A DNA stretch of 37,743 nt from Desulfobulbaceae bacterium (lineage in GTDB: Bacteria > Desulfobacterota > Desulfobulbia > Desulfobulbales > Desulfocapsaceae): assembly GCA_008933635.1 (NCBI GenBank), contig WBUQ01000027.1, positions 1 through 37,743 on the forward strand. Reading direction: 5' to 3'. The first letter of the stretch is position 1. Each line of letters begins with the position of its first letter. Both the position numbers and the translations under genes were made by a program. Below, piece after piece: positions 26,141-34,688 of the stretch. The notes beneath the pieces are model-generated. The model worked only from the letters and a program-made list of their open reading frames with translations, was not told where the DNA came from and searched no databases.

Positions 26141-26466
26141 TCCACGTAAACCCTGTTGGTTATCCTTGATCCACATGAGAGCGTGCTGCTTGTGCAGCCG
26201 GTATCCTTCAGTGGAATCAAGATGTTCAAGCCAAAATTTGATAGTTTATACTCTTGACAAGTGATTTATTCAACCATAAAAGGACTCCTGCCCGGGGGGC
26301 GGTCGGATCGGTCGGTTCTCTGGTGCTTTTTCACTGCAATGGCTTCCTCACGTTGCCCCGGGTTGCTGTCGGCAGAGCAGCGATATGGCTCTTTCCGGAG
26401 CGAATGGCCGCGAGCTGCTGTATTTTTCCCTCGTTCCGGCACGACAGGAGGTGTTGAGATATTTCT
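26141..26466. other. Divergent region with overlapping promoters between M23 operon and uup
   Basis: In this 326-bp gap an AT-rich patch (26236-26285) holds a good minus-strand promoter and, overlapping it, a plus-strand TTGACA (26254-26259) followed 17 bp later by TAAAAG, a weak -10. No gene is supported in the remaining GC-rich part. Confidence 0.5.
26245..26273 (-). promoter_or_regulatory. Sigma-70 promoter of M23-bactofilin operon
   Basis: On the minus strand, TTGAAT (26268-26273), a 17-bp spacer and TATAAA (26245-26250, five of six consensus) are present, about 105 bases before the M23 start. It overlaps the plus-strand TTGACA at 26254, so the two directions may compete. Confidence 0.6.
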
Positions 26467-28320
26467 ATGGGAAATCTGATAACTGGCAAAGGCCTCGGGA
26501 AGTCGTACGGCGCCCGACGCCTCTTTCGCGATATACATCTGGCGATCTCCGCGGGTGACCGGGTCGGCCTGGTCGGTCCGAATGGTGCAGGGAAATCGAC
26601 CCTGCTCAGGATCCTTTGCGGTGCGGAGGAGGCCGATGAGGGGCAGGTCGTCCTGCAGAAATTTGCCAGGGTGAGCTATCTCGCCCAGGCTGATTCCTTC
26701 GATGAAGAATCAAGTGCCACGAGGAACCTTCATGCAGCCCTGATGGCAACGGAATTGACAGAAGCGGAAAGGCATACCAGGGTGCAGACATTGCTCAGCG
26801 TTGCAGGTTTCACCGAGGACGGGAATGCTGTCAGCGGTCTGTCCGGAGGGTGGCGAAAGAGACTTGCCATCTGCCGGGCGCTGCTGACGGCACCGGATGT
26901 CCTGGTGCTCGACGAACCGACGAACCACCTGGACATCGAGGGAATCCTCTGGCTGGAATCGCTGCTCTGCGGCAAACTCGGCATCCGTCTGTCCGCATAC
27001 CTGGTAGTCAGTCACGACCGGCGATTTCTCGAAAACTGCACCAATCGGGTGGTCGAAATCTCCGCTGTATATCCTGACGGACTTTTTCAAGTAGCCGGCA
27101 GCTATTCTCGATTTCTCGAGGAACGGGCCGATTTCCTTGCGCTGCAGTCGCAGGAGGAGGAGCGCCTGGCGAACAAGGTGCGTCGGGAGACGGAATGGTT
27201 GCGCCGGGGGCCGAAGGCGCGGGCGACCAAGGCGAGGTACCGGATCGAGGAGGCGTACCGGCTTCAGGACGAGCTCAGCCAGGTGAGGGGACGGAACCGG
27301 TCATCCTCGACGGTGCAGATCGATTTCGAGGCAACCGGCAGAAAGACCAGGAAACTGCTTGAGGGAATCGGCCTGGCCAAGTCGTATGGGAATCGGCAGC
27401 TCTTCGCCGGACTTGATTTGCAGCTCTCGCCGGGCTCGCGTATCGGTCTGCTGGGAAGAAACGGTTGCGGAAAATCGACCCTGATGCAGATCCTCGCTGC
27501 GGCAGCCTTACCCAGCGGCATACGTCCGGATGCGGGGACACTGGTGCCGGCTGATGGAGTCAGGATTGTCAGTTTCGATCAGCGACGCGGGCAGGTTGAT
27601 CCGGAAGACACCCTGCACCGGGCCCTTGCCCCAGATGGCGACGCCGTCGTCTACATGGGGCGGTCGCTGCATGTGGTGTCCTGGGCAAAAAAATTCCTCT
27701 TCCGTCCCGATCAGCTGGAGACGCCTGTCGGGCAACTCTCAGGGGGGGAACAGGCCCGCATCCTGATCGCGGCCCTGATGCGTCAGCCAGCCGACATCCT
27801 GCTCCTCGATGAGCCGACAAACGACCTCGATATCCCCTCCCTCGACATTCTCGAAGAAAGTCTGCAGGAATTCCCCGGTGCGCTCGTCCTCGTCACCCAC
27901 GACAGATATCTGCTGGATGCCGTCTGCGACAGGATTCTCGGTTTCGATGGCAAGGGGGGAGTGGCATGGTATGCGGATTATGAGCAGTGGCTGGATCATA
28001 TTCAGGAAGATGAGAGGACGGTCGGCCGGCCTCAGGCGGAGAGGGGAAAGGCGAAAGAGGTCGAGAGTGGCGTCCGCAGGAAAACGATCCGGCTGTCTTA
28101 TCTGGAACAGCGCGAATATGACCAGATCGAGGACCGGATTGCCGCGGCCGAGCTGACCCAGGAGGAACTGGAGCAGACGATGGAATTGCCGGAAACGATC
28201 GCCGATCCGGCGAGATTGGCGGAGTGCTGGCAGAATCTCGAAAATATCCGGGAGGAAATCGACCGGCTCTATAGCCGCTGGGCCGAGCTTGAGGAGAAGA
28301 AGCTGTCAGGCGGCGACTGA
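26467..28320 (+). CDS. uup: ABC-F family ATPase, Uup type
   Basis: ABC-F proteins bind the ribosome E site or act on DNA intermediates; Uup is linked to precise transposon excision and ribosome quality. The 617-residue protein has two ABC domains and no membrane segments. Domain 1 has Walker A GPNGAGKST, signature LSGGWRKRL and Walker B VLVLDEPTNHLD. Domain 2 has GRNGCGKST, LSGGEQARIL and LLLDEPTNDLD. The C-terminal 75 residues form the Uup-like coiled coil (YLEQREYDQIEDRIAAAE...LYSRWAELEEKK). The ribosome-binding site AGGAGGTG is 13 bases before the ATG, longer than usual. A GC-rich hairpin follows at 28336-28365. Confidence 0.93.
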   Translation: MGNLITGKGLGKSYGARRLFRDIHLAISAGDRVGLVGPNGAGKSTLLRILCGAEEADEGQVVLQKFARVSYLAQADSFDEESSATRNLHAALMATELTEAERHTRVQTLLSVAGFTEDGNAVSGLSGGWRKRLAICRALLTAPDVLVLDEPTNHLDIEGILWLESLLCGKLGIRLSAYLVVSHDRRFLENCTNRVVEISAVYPDGLFQVAGSYSRFLEERADFLALQSQEEERLANKVRRETEWLRRGPKARATKARYRIEEAYRLQDELSQVRGRNRSSSTVQIDFEATGRKTRKLLEGIGLAKSYGNRQLFAGLDLQLSPGSRIGLLGRNGCGKSTLMQILAAAALPSGIRPDAGTLVPADGVRIVSFDQRRGQVDPEDTLHRALAPDGDAVVYMGRSLHVVSWAKKFLFRPDQLETPVGQLSGGEQARILIAALMRQPADILLLDEPTNDLDIPSLDILEESLQEFPGALVLVTHDRYLLDAVCDRILGFDGKGGVAWYADYEQWLDHIQEDERTVGRPQAERGKAKEVESGVRRKTIRLSYLEQREYDQIEDRIAAAELTQEELEQTMELPETIADPARLAECWQNLENIREEIDRLYSRWAELEEKKLSGGD

Positions 28321-28335
28321 TCTGGCATTTCGGCT

Positions 28336-28365
28336 GGCGGGGTGCCCCCGGCGAGGCACCCCGCC
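28336..28365. terminator. GC-rich hairpin between convergent uup and hsp20
   Basis: GGCGGGGTGCC and GGCACCCCGCC form a perfect 11-bp stem around an 8-base loop in the 50-bp gap between the two convergent stop codons. A T-run is weak (ATTTAT on the plus side), so efficiency is uncertain. Confidence 0.65.
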
Positions 28366-28370
28366 GGGAT

Positions 28371-28757
28371 TTATCCTTCGCGGATCTCTATCTTGCGTGG
28401 TTTGACCGCTTCTGATTTCGGCAGGTGGAGTCTGAGAACGCCATCGGTGAGCTCGGCGTCCACCTTGGCCAGATCTATTCCCTGTGGTACCGAAAAGACG
28501 CGACGGAACTGGGCGGAGCTGAATTCCTCCATCAGCTGGCCTTTGCTTTGCTCCAGGTACCGGTTGCCGGTCAGGGTCAGCTGGCCGTTATCCAGGTCTA
28601 TGCTGATGTCTTCCCGGTTTACACCGGGGATATCGACATAGAGGAGATATTCCTCGGTGTTTTCATAGATGTCGACGCTCGGTATAAGCACGTTCAGCTT
28701 CGCAATTTTTTCCGGTGCTGTTTGTTCTTTCTGGATGACCTGTTTTTCCTGTGACAT
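28371..28757 (-). CDS. Small heat-shock protein (Hsp20/alpha-crystallin), second of pair
   Basis: This ATP-independent holdase binds unfolding proteins. The start at 28757 is six bases after AGGAGG and gives 128 residues. The alpha-crystallin domain runs from about residue 28 (PSVDIYENTEEYLLYVDIPG) through REDISIDLDNGQLTLTG to the closing LTDGVLRLHLPKSE, and the tail has KIEIREG, an IxI-type oligomerisation motif. The N-terminal arm is short and Gln/Lys-rich. It lies 32 bp downstream of another hsp20 gene and is clearly diverged from it, so the pair may form hetero-oligomers. Confidence 0.94.
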   Translation of the reverse strand: MSQEKQVIQKEQTAPEKIAKLNVLIPSVDIYENTEEYLLYVDIPGVNREDISIDLDNGQLTLTGNRYLEQSKGQLMEEFSSAQFRRVFSVPQGIDLAKVDAELTDGVLRLHLPKSEAVKPRKIEIREG

Positions 28758-28789
28758 GGCAGACCTCCTATTCAAGGCATCTCGATTTA

Positions 28790-29239
28790 TCAGCGGATGG
28801 TTATCTGCTGCGGTCGTGCGGCAACGCTCTTCGGCAGGATGAGACTGAGTATGCCGTTCTTGATCGAGGCCGTCGCCAAACCGCTGTCCACCTCGATGGG
28901 CAGGGTCATGCTCCTGGTGAATTGCGGATTCTCCCGTTCATGCCGGTGTACGGTGTATCCTTCAGGACCGGCTGTCTTGCGGGTCCCGCTGATCTCGAGA
29001 TAGTTGCCCTGGACCTTGATATTGATATCTTCCTTGGCATAGCCGGGCAGTTCAACGTTCAGCTCGAGCTGCTCCCCCGTGTCGTAGAGGTTCATTTTCG
29101 GCCAGCCGTCAGGGATCCCCCACCCTCTTTCAAAAATGGGCAGGCGGTTGTACGTTTCACCGGCAAGCAGGTTGAACCTGTCCTGCAGGGCATCCATTGA
29201 CGAGAGCAAATGCTGGAGATCATGAAATCGTGTTCGCAT
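28790..29239 (-). CDS. Small heat-shock protein (Hsp20/alpha-crystallin), first of pair
   Basis: A 149-residue alpha-crystallin family chaperone. The ATG follows AGGAGGTGCAGTC, a strong ribosome-binding site. The domain starts near residue 48 (PKMNLYDTGEQLELNVELPG), continues with KEDINIKVQGNYLEISG, and closes with IKNGILSLILPKSVA; QITIR at the end supplies the IxI motif. The longer N-terminal arm (MRTRFHDLQHLLSSM) is typical of Hsp20s paired in tandem in Desulfobacterota. Transcription probably starts from the promoter at 29346-29374. No CIRCE element or clear sigma-32 box was seen. Confidence 0.94.
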   Translation of the reverse strand: MRTRFHDLQHLLSSMDALQDRFNLLAGETYNRLPIFERGWGIPDGWPKMNLYDTGEQLELNVELPGYAKEDINIKVQGNYLEISGTRKTAGPEGYTVHRHERENPQFTRSMTLPIEVDSGLATASIKNGILSLILPKSVAARPQQITIR

Positions 29240-29345
29240 GACTGCACCTCCTGTCGGTTGTGGGTGATGTGGTTGGAAAGCCTCCGGCGATGTCTGGTTT
29301 TTGCTTTATTTATTTGATATTAATAGCAATATTGAGTTTGATAAG

Positions 29346-29374
29346 AAAATAAGCTGCCGTTTGAAATGTGTCAA
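29346..29374 (-). promoter_or_regulatory. Candidate promoter of the hsp20 pair
   Basis: On the minus strand, a perfect TTGACA (29369-29374), a 17-bp spacer and TATTTT (29346-29351, four of six) lie in an AT-rich stretch about 105 bases before the first hsp20 start. A loose inverted repeat, ATATT-N6-AATAT, lies downstream near 29317-29332 and might be regulatory. Confidence 0.5.
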
Positions 29375-29475
29375 GTCCTGCGAAGTGGTACTTCGTCGCT
29401 TCCGGCAAATCGACGGGGGGACAAAAGATCTTGCCTGGTTGCAGGTACTTGGTCTAGGCTGAAGGAGGAACGGGG

Positions 29476-29514
29476 ATGACTGAGATCAATCCGGAAACCG
29501 GTCGTTGTTTATGA
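29476..29514 (+). CDS. Putative 12-codon leader ORF coupled to the phosphoesterase gene
   Basis: An ATG at 29476, seven bases after AGGAGG, opens a 12-codon frame (MTEINPETGRCL) whose TGA stop overlaps the ATG of the phosphoesterase gene as ATGA. The following gene has no good ribosome-binding site of its own, so reinitiation after this leader could drive its translation. The sequence has no attenuation-type codon runs. It is too short for homology evidence, so its reality rests on the strong ribosome-binding site and the overlap. Confidence 0.5.
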   Translation: MTEINPETGRCL

Positions 29515-30242
29515 GAGTGGCAATTCTCTCCGATATCCATGGCAATCTCGAGGCGCTTGAGGCCGTTGTTGCCGATATTCCGTCAAGGGCGGTGGACCGG
29601 ATTGTCTGCCTGGGGGATATGATCGGCTACGGTCCCGATCCGGACGCGGTCGTGAGTCTGGTGCGCGCGATCGGGTGTTCCGCGATCCTGGGCAATCACG
29701 AGGCCGCGCTGATTTCCGAAAGCGCCAGGCGCTGGATGAATTTTCAGGCCCAGGAGAACAGCATACGCACCGAACAGCTGCTTTCCGAGGAGAGCCGCGA
29801 GTACTGCCGGAATCTGCCGCGATCGCTGGTGCTGGCCGGTGCGCTGTTCGTCCACGGCTTTCCGCCCGACTCTGTCTTCATCTATCTCAATCGCCAGTCC
29901 GATCGCAGGATTGCCGAGCTTTTCGCCTCATCGCCGATATCCCTCTTCGTTCTTGGCCATACCCATGAACTGCAGCTTGTCCGCATGGAGGCGGGAGAAG
30001 TGGTACGTCTGCCCCTTGGCAAAGGTGTTGTCAGGATTTCGCCGCAGGTAAAGACCATCGTCAATGCGGGCAGTGTGGGGCAGCCGCGAGATCGGGACAA
30101 GAGCGCCAAATATCTGATCTGGGATCAAGCGACGCAGGAACTGGAGGTGCGATACATTTCCTATGACTGTGAAGCCACGGTGAAGAAAATACGTCTGCTC
30201 GGCTTTCCCGAAGCCTATGCCGAGAGGCTGTGTGGGCCATGA
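29511..30242 (+). CDS. Calcineurin-like metallophosphoesterase
   Basis: A 243-residue cytosolic phosphoesterase of the YfcE/MPP type with a complete two-metal site: AILSDIHGN, VCLGDMIGYGPD, LGNHEAAL, and FVLGHTHEL, plus FVHGFPPD and NAGSVGQPRD. Members hydrolyse phosphomonoesters, cyclic nucleotides or act as protein phosphatases; the substrate here is unknown. The ATG at 29511 is preferred over the TTG at 29505 because it overlaps the stop of the leader ORF. Its own stop overlaps the protein-kinase start as ATGA, so phosphoesterase and kinase are translationally coupled, which makes an antagonistic pair possible. Confidence 0.9.
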   Translation: MRVAILSDIHGNLEALEAVVADIPSRAVDRIVCLGDMIGYGPDPDAVVSLVRAIGCSAILGNHEAALISESARRWMNFQAQENSIRTEQLLSEESREYCRNLPRSLVLAGALFVHGFPPDSVFIYLNRQSDRRIAELFASSPISLFVLGHTHELQLVRMEAGEVVRLPLGKGVVRISPQVKTIVNAGSVGQPRDRDKSAKYLIWDQATQELEVRYISYDCEATVKKIRLLGFPEAYAERLCGP

Positions 30243-31585
30243 TGCGGGCGGGCAGATACGAGATCCTCGGCCGGCTCGGACGAGGCGGCATGAGTACGGT
30301 GTACAAGGCCCGGGCGCCGCTGACCGGCCGGATCGTCGCTCTGAAGATCCTGGATCCACGGGATGAGCTGTTTGTTGATCTGGCCGGCGAGGACCGGCTG
30401 CGCGAGGTGTTCGTCGAGGAGGCCAGGATCATGGGAGGCATCTCCCATGCCCATGTGGCGGAGGTCATCGATTGCGACGAGGCGGAGGGGCGCCCTTTCA
30501 TCGTCCTGGAATACTACGCCCACTCGCTCGGAACGCTGATCGGTGAAGCTTACCGGGTTGAACAGCAGACCCGGATGATTTCGGTGGCAAAGGCCAGCCA
30601 TTATCTGATTCAGACCCTTAAGGGTTTGGAGCGGCTGCATTTCTCCGGCATCGTGCACCGGGACCTCAAACCCTTCAACCTGATGCTGACCAACGATGAC
30701 CGGATCAAGATCATCGACTTCGGCCTGTCGCGGGTACGGGGCGAGGAACGGATGAAGATCCCCGGTCTGCAGGTGGGGTCGCCTTTCTATGCCGCCCCGG
30801 AACAGGAAAGCTGGCCGGAGACGGCCGATGAGCGGGCGGACATCTACAGCGTCGGGATGCTGGCCTACCGCCTGTTGACCGGCCGCCTGGCTTTTGCGGA
30901 TCAGGGCAGCGTGCCGCCGCCGAGCCGTCTCCGGGAAGAGATTGGGGCAGGCTGGGATGAAGTGGTCCTGCGCAGTCTGGCGGCTGAGCCGATGCAGCGG
31001 TTTGCCAGCGCCAGGCTGATGCGGGTGGCCGTCGAGGAGGTTCTTGCCGATTGGGAGAGAGCTTCGGCGGAGGGATGCCGATTCGAAGAGGAGGATGCGG
31101 ACCAGGAACCGTGGTTGATCCCGCGCAGAGAGGCGAAACGGATCCTGCTCAGCGAGGTGCAGTCCGAACTTGGCCTCGACGGATTGATGCGACCAGGCTT
31201 CTACCGACAGTCGCTGCTGCAACCGGTAGATGACCATCTGGTCAGGGACGACCGGAGCGGGCTGATCTGGCAGCGCCGGGGTTCCGGATTCCCTCTTGAC
31301 TGGCAACAGGCGAAAGAGTATGTGGAGCATCTGAACGGGCAGTGCTGGGAGGGGCGGAGCGACTGGCGTCTGCCTGCCCTGCCGGAACTCCTTACCATCC
31401 TCCGGCCTCCGACAGTGGAGCGGGACTTTTGTCTGCCAGTGGTTTTTTCGCGGGAGATACACTGGCTGTGGAGCAGTGACTGGTGCTCCCGGCGGCAGGC
31501 GTGGATGGTCGACATCGTCGAATGCTTCGTCGGGCGGCTGGATCAGGATGGCGCAGCTTCGGTCTGCGCCGTCTGCACGATCTGA
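30239..31585 (+). CDS. Hanks-type Ser/Thr protein kinase with C-terminal DUF1566 (Lcl-like) domain
   Basis: The ATG at 30239 overlaps the phosphoesterase stop (ATGA) and gives 448 residues. The kinase domain (about 5-275) is complete: GRLGRGGMSTVYKA, Lys in VALKIL, HRDLKPFN, IIDFGLSRV and YAAPEQES. No transmembrane helix follows, unlike PknB-type receptors. After an acidic linker, residues 325-448 form a DUF1566/Lcl-like domain (DDRSGLIWQRRGSG, ALDWQQAKEYV-type helix, WRLPALPELL, WSSDWCSRR), a fold related to formylglycine-enzyme and C-type lectin-like modules often found on surface proteins. Here it is cytosolic and fused to a kinase, perhaps as a sensor or substrate-binding part. Targets are unknown. 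Confidence 0.9.
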   Translation: MMRAGRYEILGRLGRGGMSTVYKARAPLTGRIVALKILDPRDELFVDLAGEDRLREVFVEEARIMGGISHAHVAEVIDCDEAEGRPFIVLEYYAHSLGTLIGEAYRVEQQTRMISVAKASHYLIQTLKGLERLHFSGIVHRDLKPFNLMLTNDDRIKIIDFGLSRVRGEERMKIPGLQVGSPFYAAPEQESWPETADERADIYSVGMLAYRLLTGRLAFADQGSVPPPSRLREEIGAGWDEVVLRSLAAEPMQRFASARLMRVAVEEVLADWERASAEGCRFEEEDADQEPWLIPRREAKRILLSEVQSELGLDGLMRPGFYRQSLLQPVDDHLVRDDRSGLIWQRRGSGFPLDWQQAKEYVEHLNGQCWEGRSDWRLPALPELLTILRPPTVERDFCLPVVFSREIHWLWSSDWCSRRQAWMVDIVECFVGRLDQDGAASVCAVCTI

Positions 31586-31649
31586 CCTGCTCGGCAGATC
31601 TTTTCCGGCGGCAGGCCTTGAGTACACCACGTATTGTTTTCAATTCGAT

Positions 31650-32597
31650 ATGGCAAAGAACAATGTCAGGCGTCGGCCGCCGGCGAAAAAGGACAGGGAG
31701 GATCTCCACCTTGTGGTCGGCGGTGAGGCCAGGTTACTGGAATTCCTGGTCGATACTGTTCCGGCGAGATATCGCAATCGTGTCAAAGCCGTTCTGCGCG
31801 ACCGCCAGGTCACGGTGGACGGCAAGGTTGTCACCCGGTTCGACCACCCGCTGCGGGCCGGTCAGCAGGTGCGGGTGCGCTGGGAAAAGATCCCGTTCAA
31901 CCGGCTGTATCACGGGATTCAGGTGGTGTTCGAAGATCGTGATCTGATCGTCATCGATAAGCCTGCCGGCCTGTTGACGGTGGCCACCGAAACGGAAAAG
32001 CGCCGGACGGCCTACAGCATACTCAGCGATTATGTCAAGGAGCAGGACCCCTCCGCCAGGATCTTCATCGTTCACCGGATCGACCGGGAGACCTCGGGTT
32101 TGCTGCTGTTTGCCAAGAACGAGGATATCCGCGACAGAATCCAGGAGACCTGGATGTCGACGATCACCGAACGGTCGTATGTGGCGGTGGTTGAAGGGGA
32201 GGTCGGGCAAGCTGAGGGAGTGGTCACCTCCTGGCTGACGGAGAGTTCCGCCTTCAAGGTCTATTCAAGCCAGAGGGCCGAGCAGGGGAAAAAAGCGGTG
32301 ACCCGTTACCGGGTGCTTCGCGGCAACCGCGACTATTCCCTGCTCAGCCTGTCCCTCGAGACCGGCCGCAAACACCAGATCCGGGTCCATATGCAGGATA
32401 TCGGTCACCCGGTAGTCGGTGACAAGAAATACGGAGCAGTGAGCAATCCGCTCAGACGGCTGGGTCTGCATGCCAGGGTGCTGGCCTTCATCCATCCGGT
32501 CGACGGCGCTCCGTGCCGCTTTGAAAGTGCGATTCCGCGACCTTTCCTGAGGCTTTTCGAGGGCAAGGTGTCGAGCCGATCCGCCAGTCCTGCCTGA
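31650..32597 (+). CDS. RluA-family rRNA/tRNA pseudouridine synthase
   Basis: The 315-residue product isomerises uridine to pseudouridine in structured RNA. Residues 20-75 form an S4-like RNA-binding domain (LEFLVDTVPARYRNRVKAV...VTVDGKVV). The catalytic domain has VVFEDRDLIVIDKPAGLLT, the active-site motif HRIDRETSGLLLFAK with its Asp, and LETGRKHQIRVHMQDIGHPV. The ATG at 31650 (MAKNNVRRRPPAKK) gives a basic N-terminus; longer in-frame starts overlap the kinase gene and encode unrelated sequence. It starts 64 bp after the kinase gene. The exact RNA position modified cannot be told from sequence alone. Confidence 0.92.
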   Translation: MAKNNVRRRPPAKKDREDLHLVVGGEARLLEFLVDTVPARYRNRVKAVLRDRQVTVDGKVVTRFDHPLRAGQQVRVRWEKIPFNRLYHGIQVVFEDRDLIVIDKPAGLLTVATETEKRRTAYSILSDYVKEQDPSARIFIVHRIDRETSGLLLFAKNEDIRDRIQETWMSTITERSYVAVVEGEVGQAEGVVTSWLTESSAFKVYSSQRAEQGKKAVTRYRVLRGNRDYSLLSLSLETGRKHQIRVHMQDIGHPVVGDKKYGAVSNPLRRLGLHARVLAFIHPVDGAPCRFESAIPRPFLRLFEGKVSSRSASPA

Positions 32598-32725
32598 GTC
32601 GGGGAGTTTGTGCTGTCGTCGCCGGGATGTTGCCGCGGGGCCCTGGCAACGTGTGTCCCGGCAAGGTCCGGCGGCACGGCGGTGCGAATTATTTCAGCCA
32701 GGGCGTGCTAATTGTCTTGCAGAAG

Positions 32726-32754
32726 TTGACAGAGTAAGCTAGCATGCGTATCTT
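32726..32754 (+). promoter_or_regulatory. Candidate sigma-70 promoter of RRM protein gene
   Basis: A perfect TTGACA (32726-32731), a 17-bp spacer and TATCTT (32749-32754, four of six) lie about 105 bases before the RRM gene. The resulting leader of roughly 100 bases is long, as in cold-shock mRNAs. The rest of the 261-bp gap (32598-32858) shows nothing else. Confidence 0.6.
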
Positions 32755-32858
32755 CCAACCATACCGAGCATACTCTTTCCCGTCTCCCGCAGTGTCTTAT
32801 TTTTTACACCGCTTGTTGCCGCCAAAGTTTCTGCTGCCCATATCCCAGGAGAACCAGT

Positions 32859-33122
32859 ATGAAACTTTTTGTCGGCAGTCTGCCTTTCGATATTACCGAG
32901 CCCGAACTTGTCTCGCTCTTTTCGTCCTATGGCAGCGTCGTTGCCGCCAACCTGGTCACCGATCATTTTTCCGGCAACTCCAAGGGCTTTGCCTTTGTCG
33001 AGATGTCAACAAGGTCTGAAGGACACAAGGCGATGGAAGATCTCAACGGCAAGCTTTACAGGCACCGGACCCTTGTCTGTAACGAAGCCAAGCCCCCCAA
33101 GAAAAAAGGTCGACGGTACTAG
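32859..33122 (+). CDS. Single-RRM RNA-binding protein
   Basis: An 87-residue protein consisting of one RNA-recognition motif. RNP2 is LFVGSLPF near the N-terminus, RNP1 is KGFAFVEM near residue 47, and the tail is basic (AKPPKKKGRRY). The ATG follows CAGGAGAACCAGT. Bacterial one-RRM proteins of this type (as in cyanobacteria and Desulfobacterota) bind single-stranded RNA and are often cold-induced. The DEAD-box helicase and a cold-shock protein follow within 2 kb, supporting an RNA-remodelling role. Confidence 0.95.
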   Translation: MKLFVGSLPFDITEPELVSLFSSYGSVVAANLVTDHFSGNSKGFAFVEMSTRSEGHKAMEDLNGKLYRHRTLVCNEAKPPKKKGRRY

Positions 33123-33338
33123 TCTGCACCAATTGTCTCCTTTCCCATTTGTCAGTTTTTCATCAGCATGGCGTTCGACGCCGAACGGGTGTTCCGTCTC
33201 GTCCTCGAACCAGGATCATGCTGAAAACAGGTCTCTTGCGCATGTGCTGCAGGAGATGTGGCTGTCGCTTCACCTGCAACCGGGTCTGGAGCGGGAAGTC
33301 ATAAATATCGCACCTTCAATGTGGTGCCAGGAGTTTGC

Positions 33339-34574
33339 ATGAGTTTTTCAGTATTTCAGTTTCATCCCCACATTACGGCCGCTATCCAGGCCAGCGGTTA
33401 CACCAGACCAACCCCAATCCAGCAGCAGGCCATCCCCGTCGTTCTCTCCGGACGTGACGTCCTGGGCCTGGCCCAGACCGGAACCGGCAAGACCGCGGCC
33501 TTCGTCCTGCCGATCATCCAGCGTTGCCTTGAGCAGCGCAAGCCTGGCGTGCGGTCGCTGATCATCGCCCCGACCCGCGAGCTTGCCGAACAGATCCACG
33601 CCTACGTCCTGACCCTTACAGCCGGAACACGGCTGCGCAGCGCCGTCATCTATGGCGGAGTAAGCAAGACTCTGCAGACCAGGAAGCTGCGGGAGGGCGT
33701 CGAGGTCATCGTTGCCTGTCCCGGTCGCCTGCTCGATCACCTGCAGGACAAGGCCGTCGACCTGCGTCATATCGAGATGCTGGTCCTCGATGAGGCCGAT
33801 CACATGTTTGACAAGGGTTTCCTGCCGGATATCCGCAGGATCGTCAGGCAGGTGGCGACGCAGCGCCAGACCCTGGTGTTTTCCGCCACCATGCCCCGCG
33901 AGGTCCGTCACCTAGTGGAGGAGATCCTCACCGACCCGGTGGCTGTCCAGATTGATCACCAGCGTCCGGTCGAGACGGTCCGTCACTCGATCTATCAGGT
34001 CGAGCAGGGCGGCAAATCGACGCTGCTGCAGGAAGTGCTGCAACAGCCGGAAGTCCGGAACGCCCTGGTCTTCACCCGCACCAAACACAAGGCCAGGAGT
34101 CTGGCCGCGGCCCTCGAGAAGGCCGGGTTCAGGGCCACCGCCCTGCAGGGCAACATGTCCCAGACGAGGAGACAGCAGGCCCTGGAAGGTTTCAAGAGCG
34201 GAACCTATACCATCATGGTCGCAACCGATATCGCCGCCCGCGGCATCGATGTCTCCGGGCTCTCGCATGTGATCAACTTCGATATGCCGGACACTATCGA
34301 GGCCTATACCCATCGCACCGGCAGGACCGGCCGTGCCCGCTGCGCCGGGGACGCCTGTACCTTCGCCACCGGTGATGACCAGCAGCTGGTGCGGCAGATT
34401 CAGAAGGCCTTTGGTACGGAGGTCTCGGTCACGGCGCGGCCAAGCCGGCTGCACCAGTCAACAGATCAGGTCGGGAAGTCAGGAAAACCGTCGCCGGCTC
34501 CGGTCAAGACTGCCGTCAGGGGCAAGGGAAATTCCAGGCGGGGGCGGGCTGCATCGTTCGATTTCGGCCTGTAA
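33339..34574 (+). CDS. rhlE: DEAD-box RNA helicase, RhlE type
   Basis: A 411-residue ATP-dependent RNA helicase. The ATG at 33339 lies six bases after CCAGGAG. The Q motif (YTRPTPIQQQAIP), motif I AQTGTGKTAAF, Ia PTRELAEQ, II VLDEADHMF, III SATMP, then VFTRTKHKARSL, VATDIAARGIDVSGLSHV and VI HRTGRTGRA are all present. The C-terminal tail (about 370-411) is Lys/Arg-rich, as in RhlE. Such helicases help ribosome assembly and mRNA decay, especially in the cold. The 216 bp before it contain no gene and probably a leader. The next gene encodes a cold-shock protein. Confidence 0.95.
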   Translation: MSFSVFQFHPHITAAIQASGYTRPTPIQQQAIPVVLSGRDVLGLAQTGTGKTAAFVLPIIQRCLEQRKPGVRSLIIAPTRELAEQIHAYVLTLTAGTRLRSAVIYGGVSKTLQTRKLREGVEVIVACPGRLLDHLQDKAVDLRHIEMLVLDEADHMFDKGFLPDIRRIVRQVATQRQTLVFSATMPREVRHLVEEILTDPVAVQIDHQRPVETVRHSIYQVEQGGKSTLLQEVLQQPEVRNALVFTRTKHKARSLAAALEKAGFRATALQGNMSQTRRQQALEGFKSGTYTIMVATDIAARGIDVSGLSHVINFDMPDTIEAYTHRTGRTGRARCAGDACTFATGDDQQLVRQIQKAFGTEVSVTARPSRLHQSTDQVGKSGKPSPAPVKTAVRGKGNSRRGRAASFDFGL

Positions 34575-34653
34575 CCGCAGGGAGACATGTCTGTCCGGGC
34601 GTTCCGGGCAGCTTCGCCGGAGAGTCGATGACGATCCGGTTTTATGAGAAAAA

Positions 34654-34668
34654 GGTCAACATTTGACC
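34654..34668. promoter_or_regulatory. Palindrome in leader of cold-shock gene
   Basis: GGTCAA and TTGACC are perfect inverted 6-bp arms around CAT, ending 20 bases before the Csp start and just upstream of its ribosome-binding site. It may be an operator or a small leader hairpin. Confidence 0.35.
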
Positions 34669-34688
34669 GAGTACAAGGGAGTAGTACA

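Noticed and set aside
30215-31630. 471-codon minus-strand open frame opposite the protein kinase
   Set aside because: The plus strand has all kinase motifs; the antisense product is Pro/Arg/His-rich with no recognisable domain.
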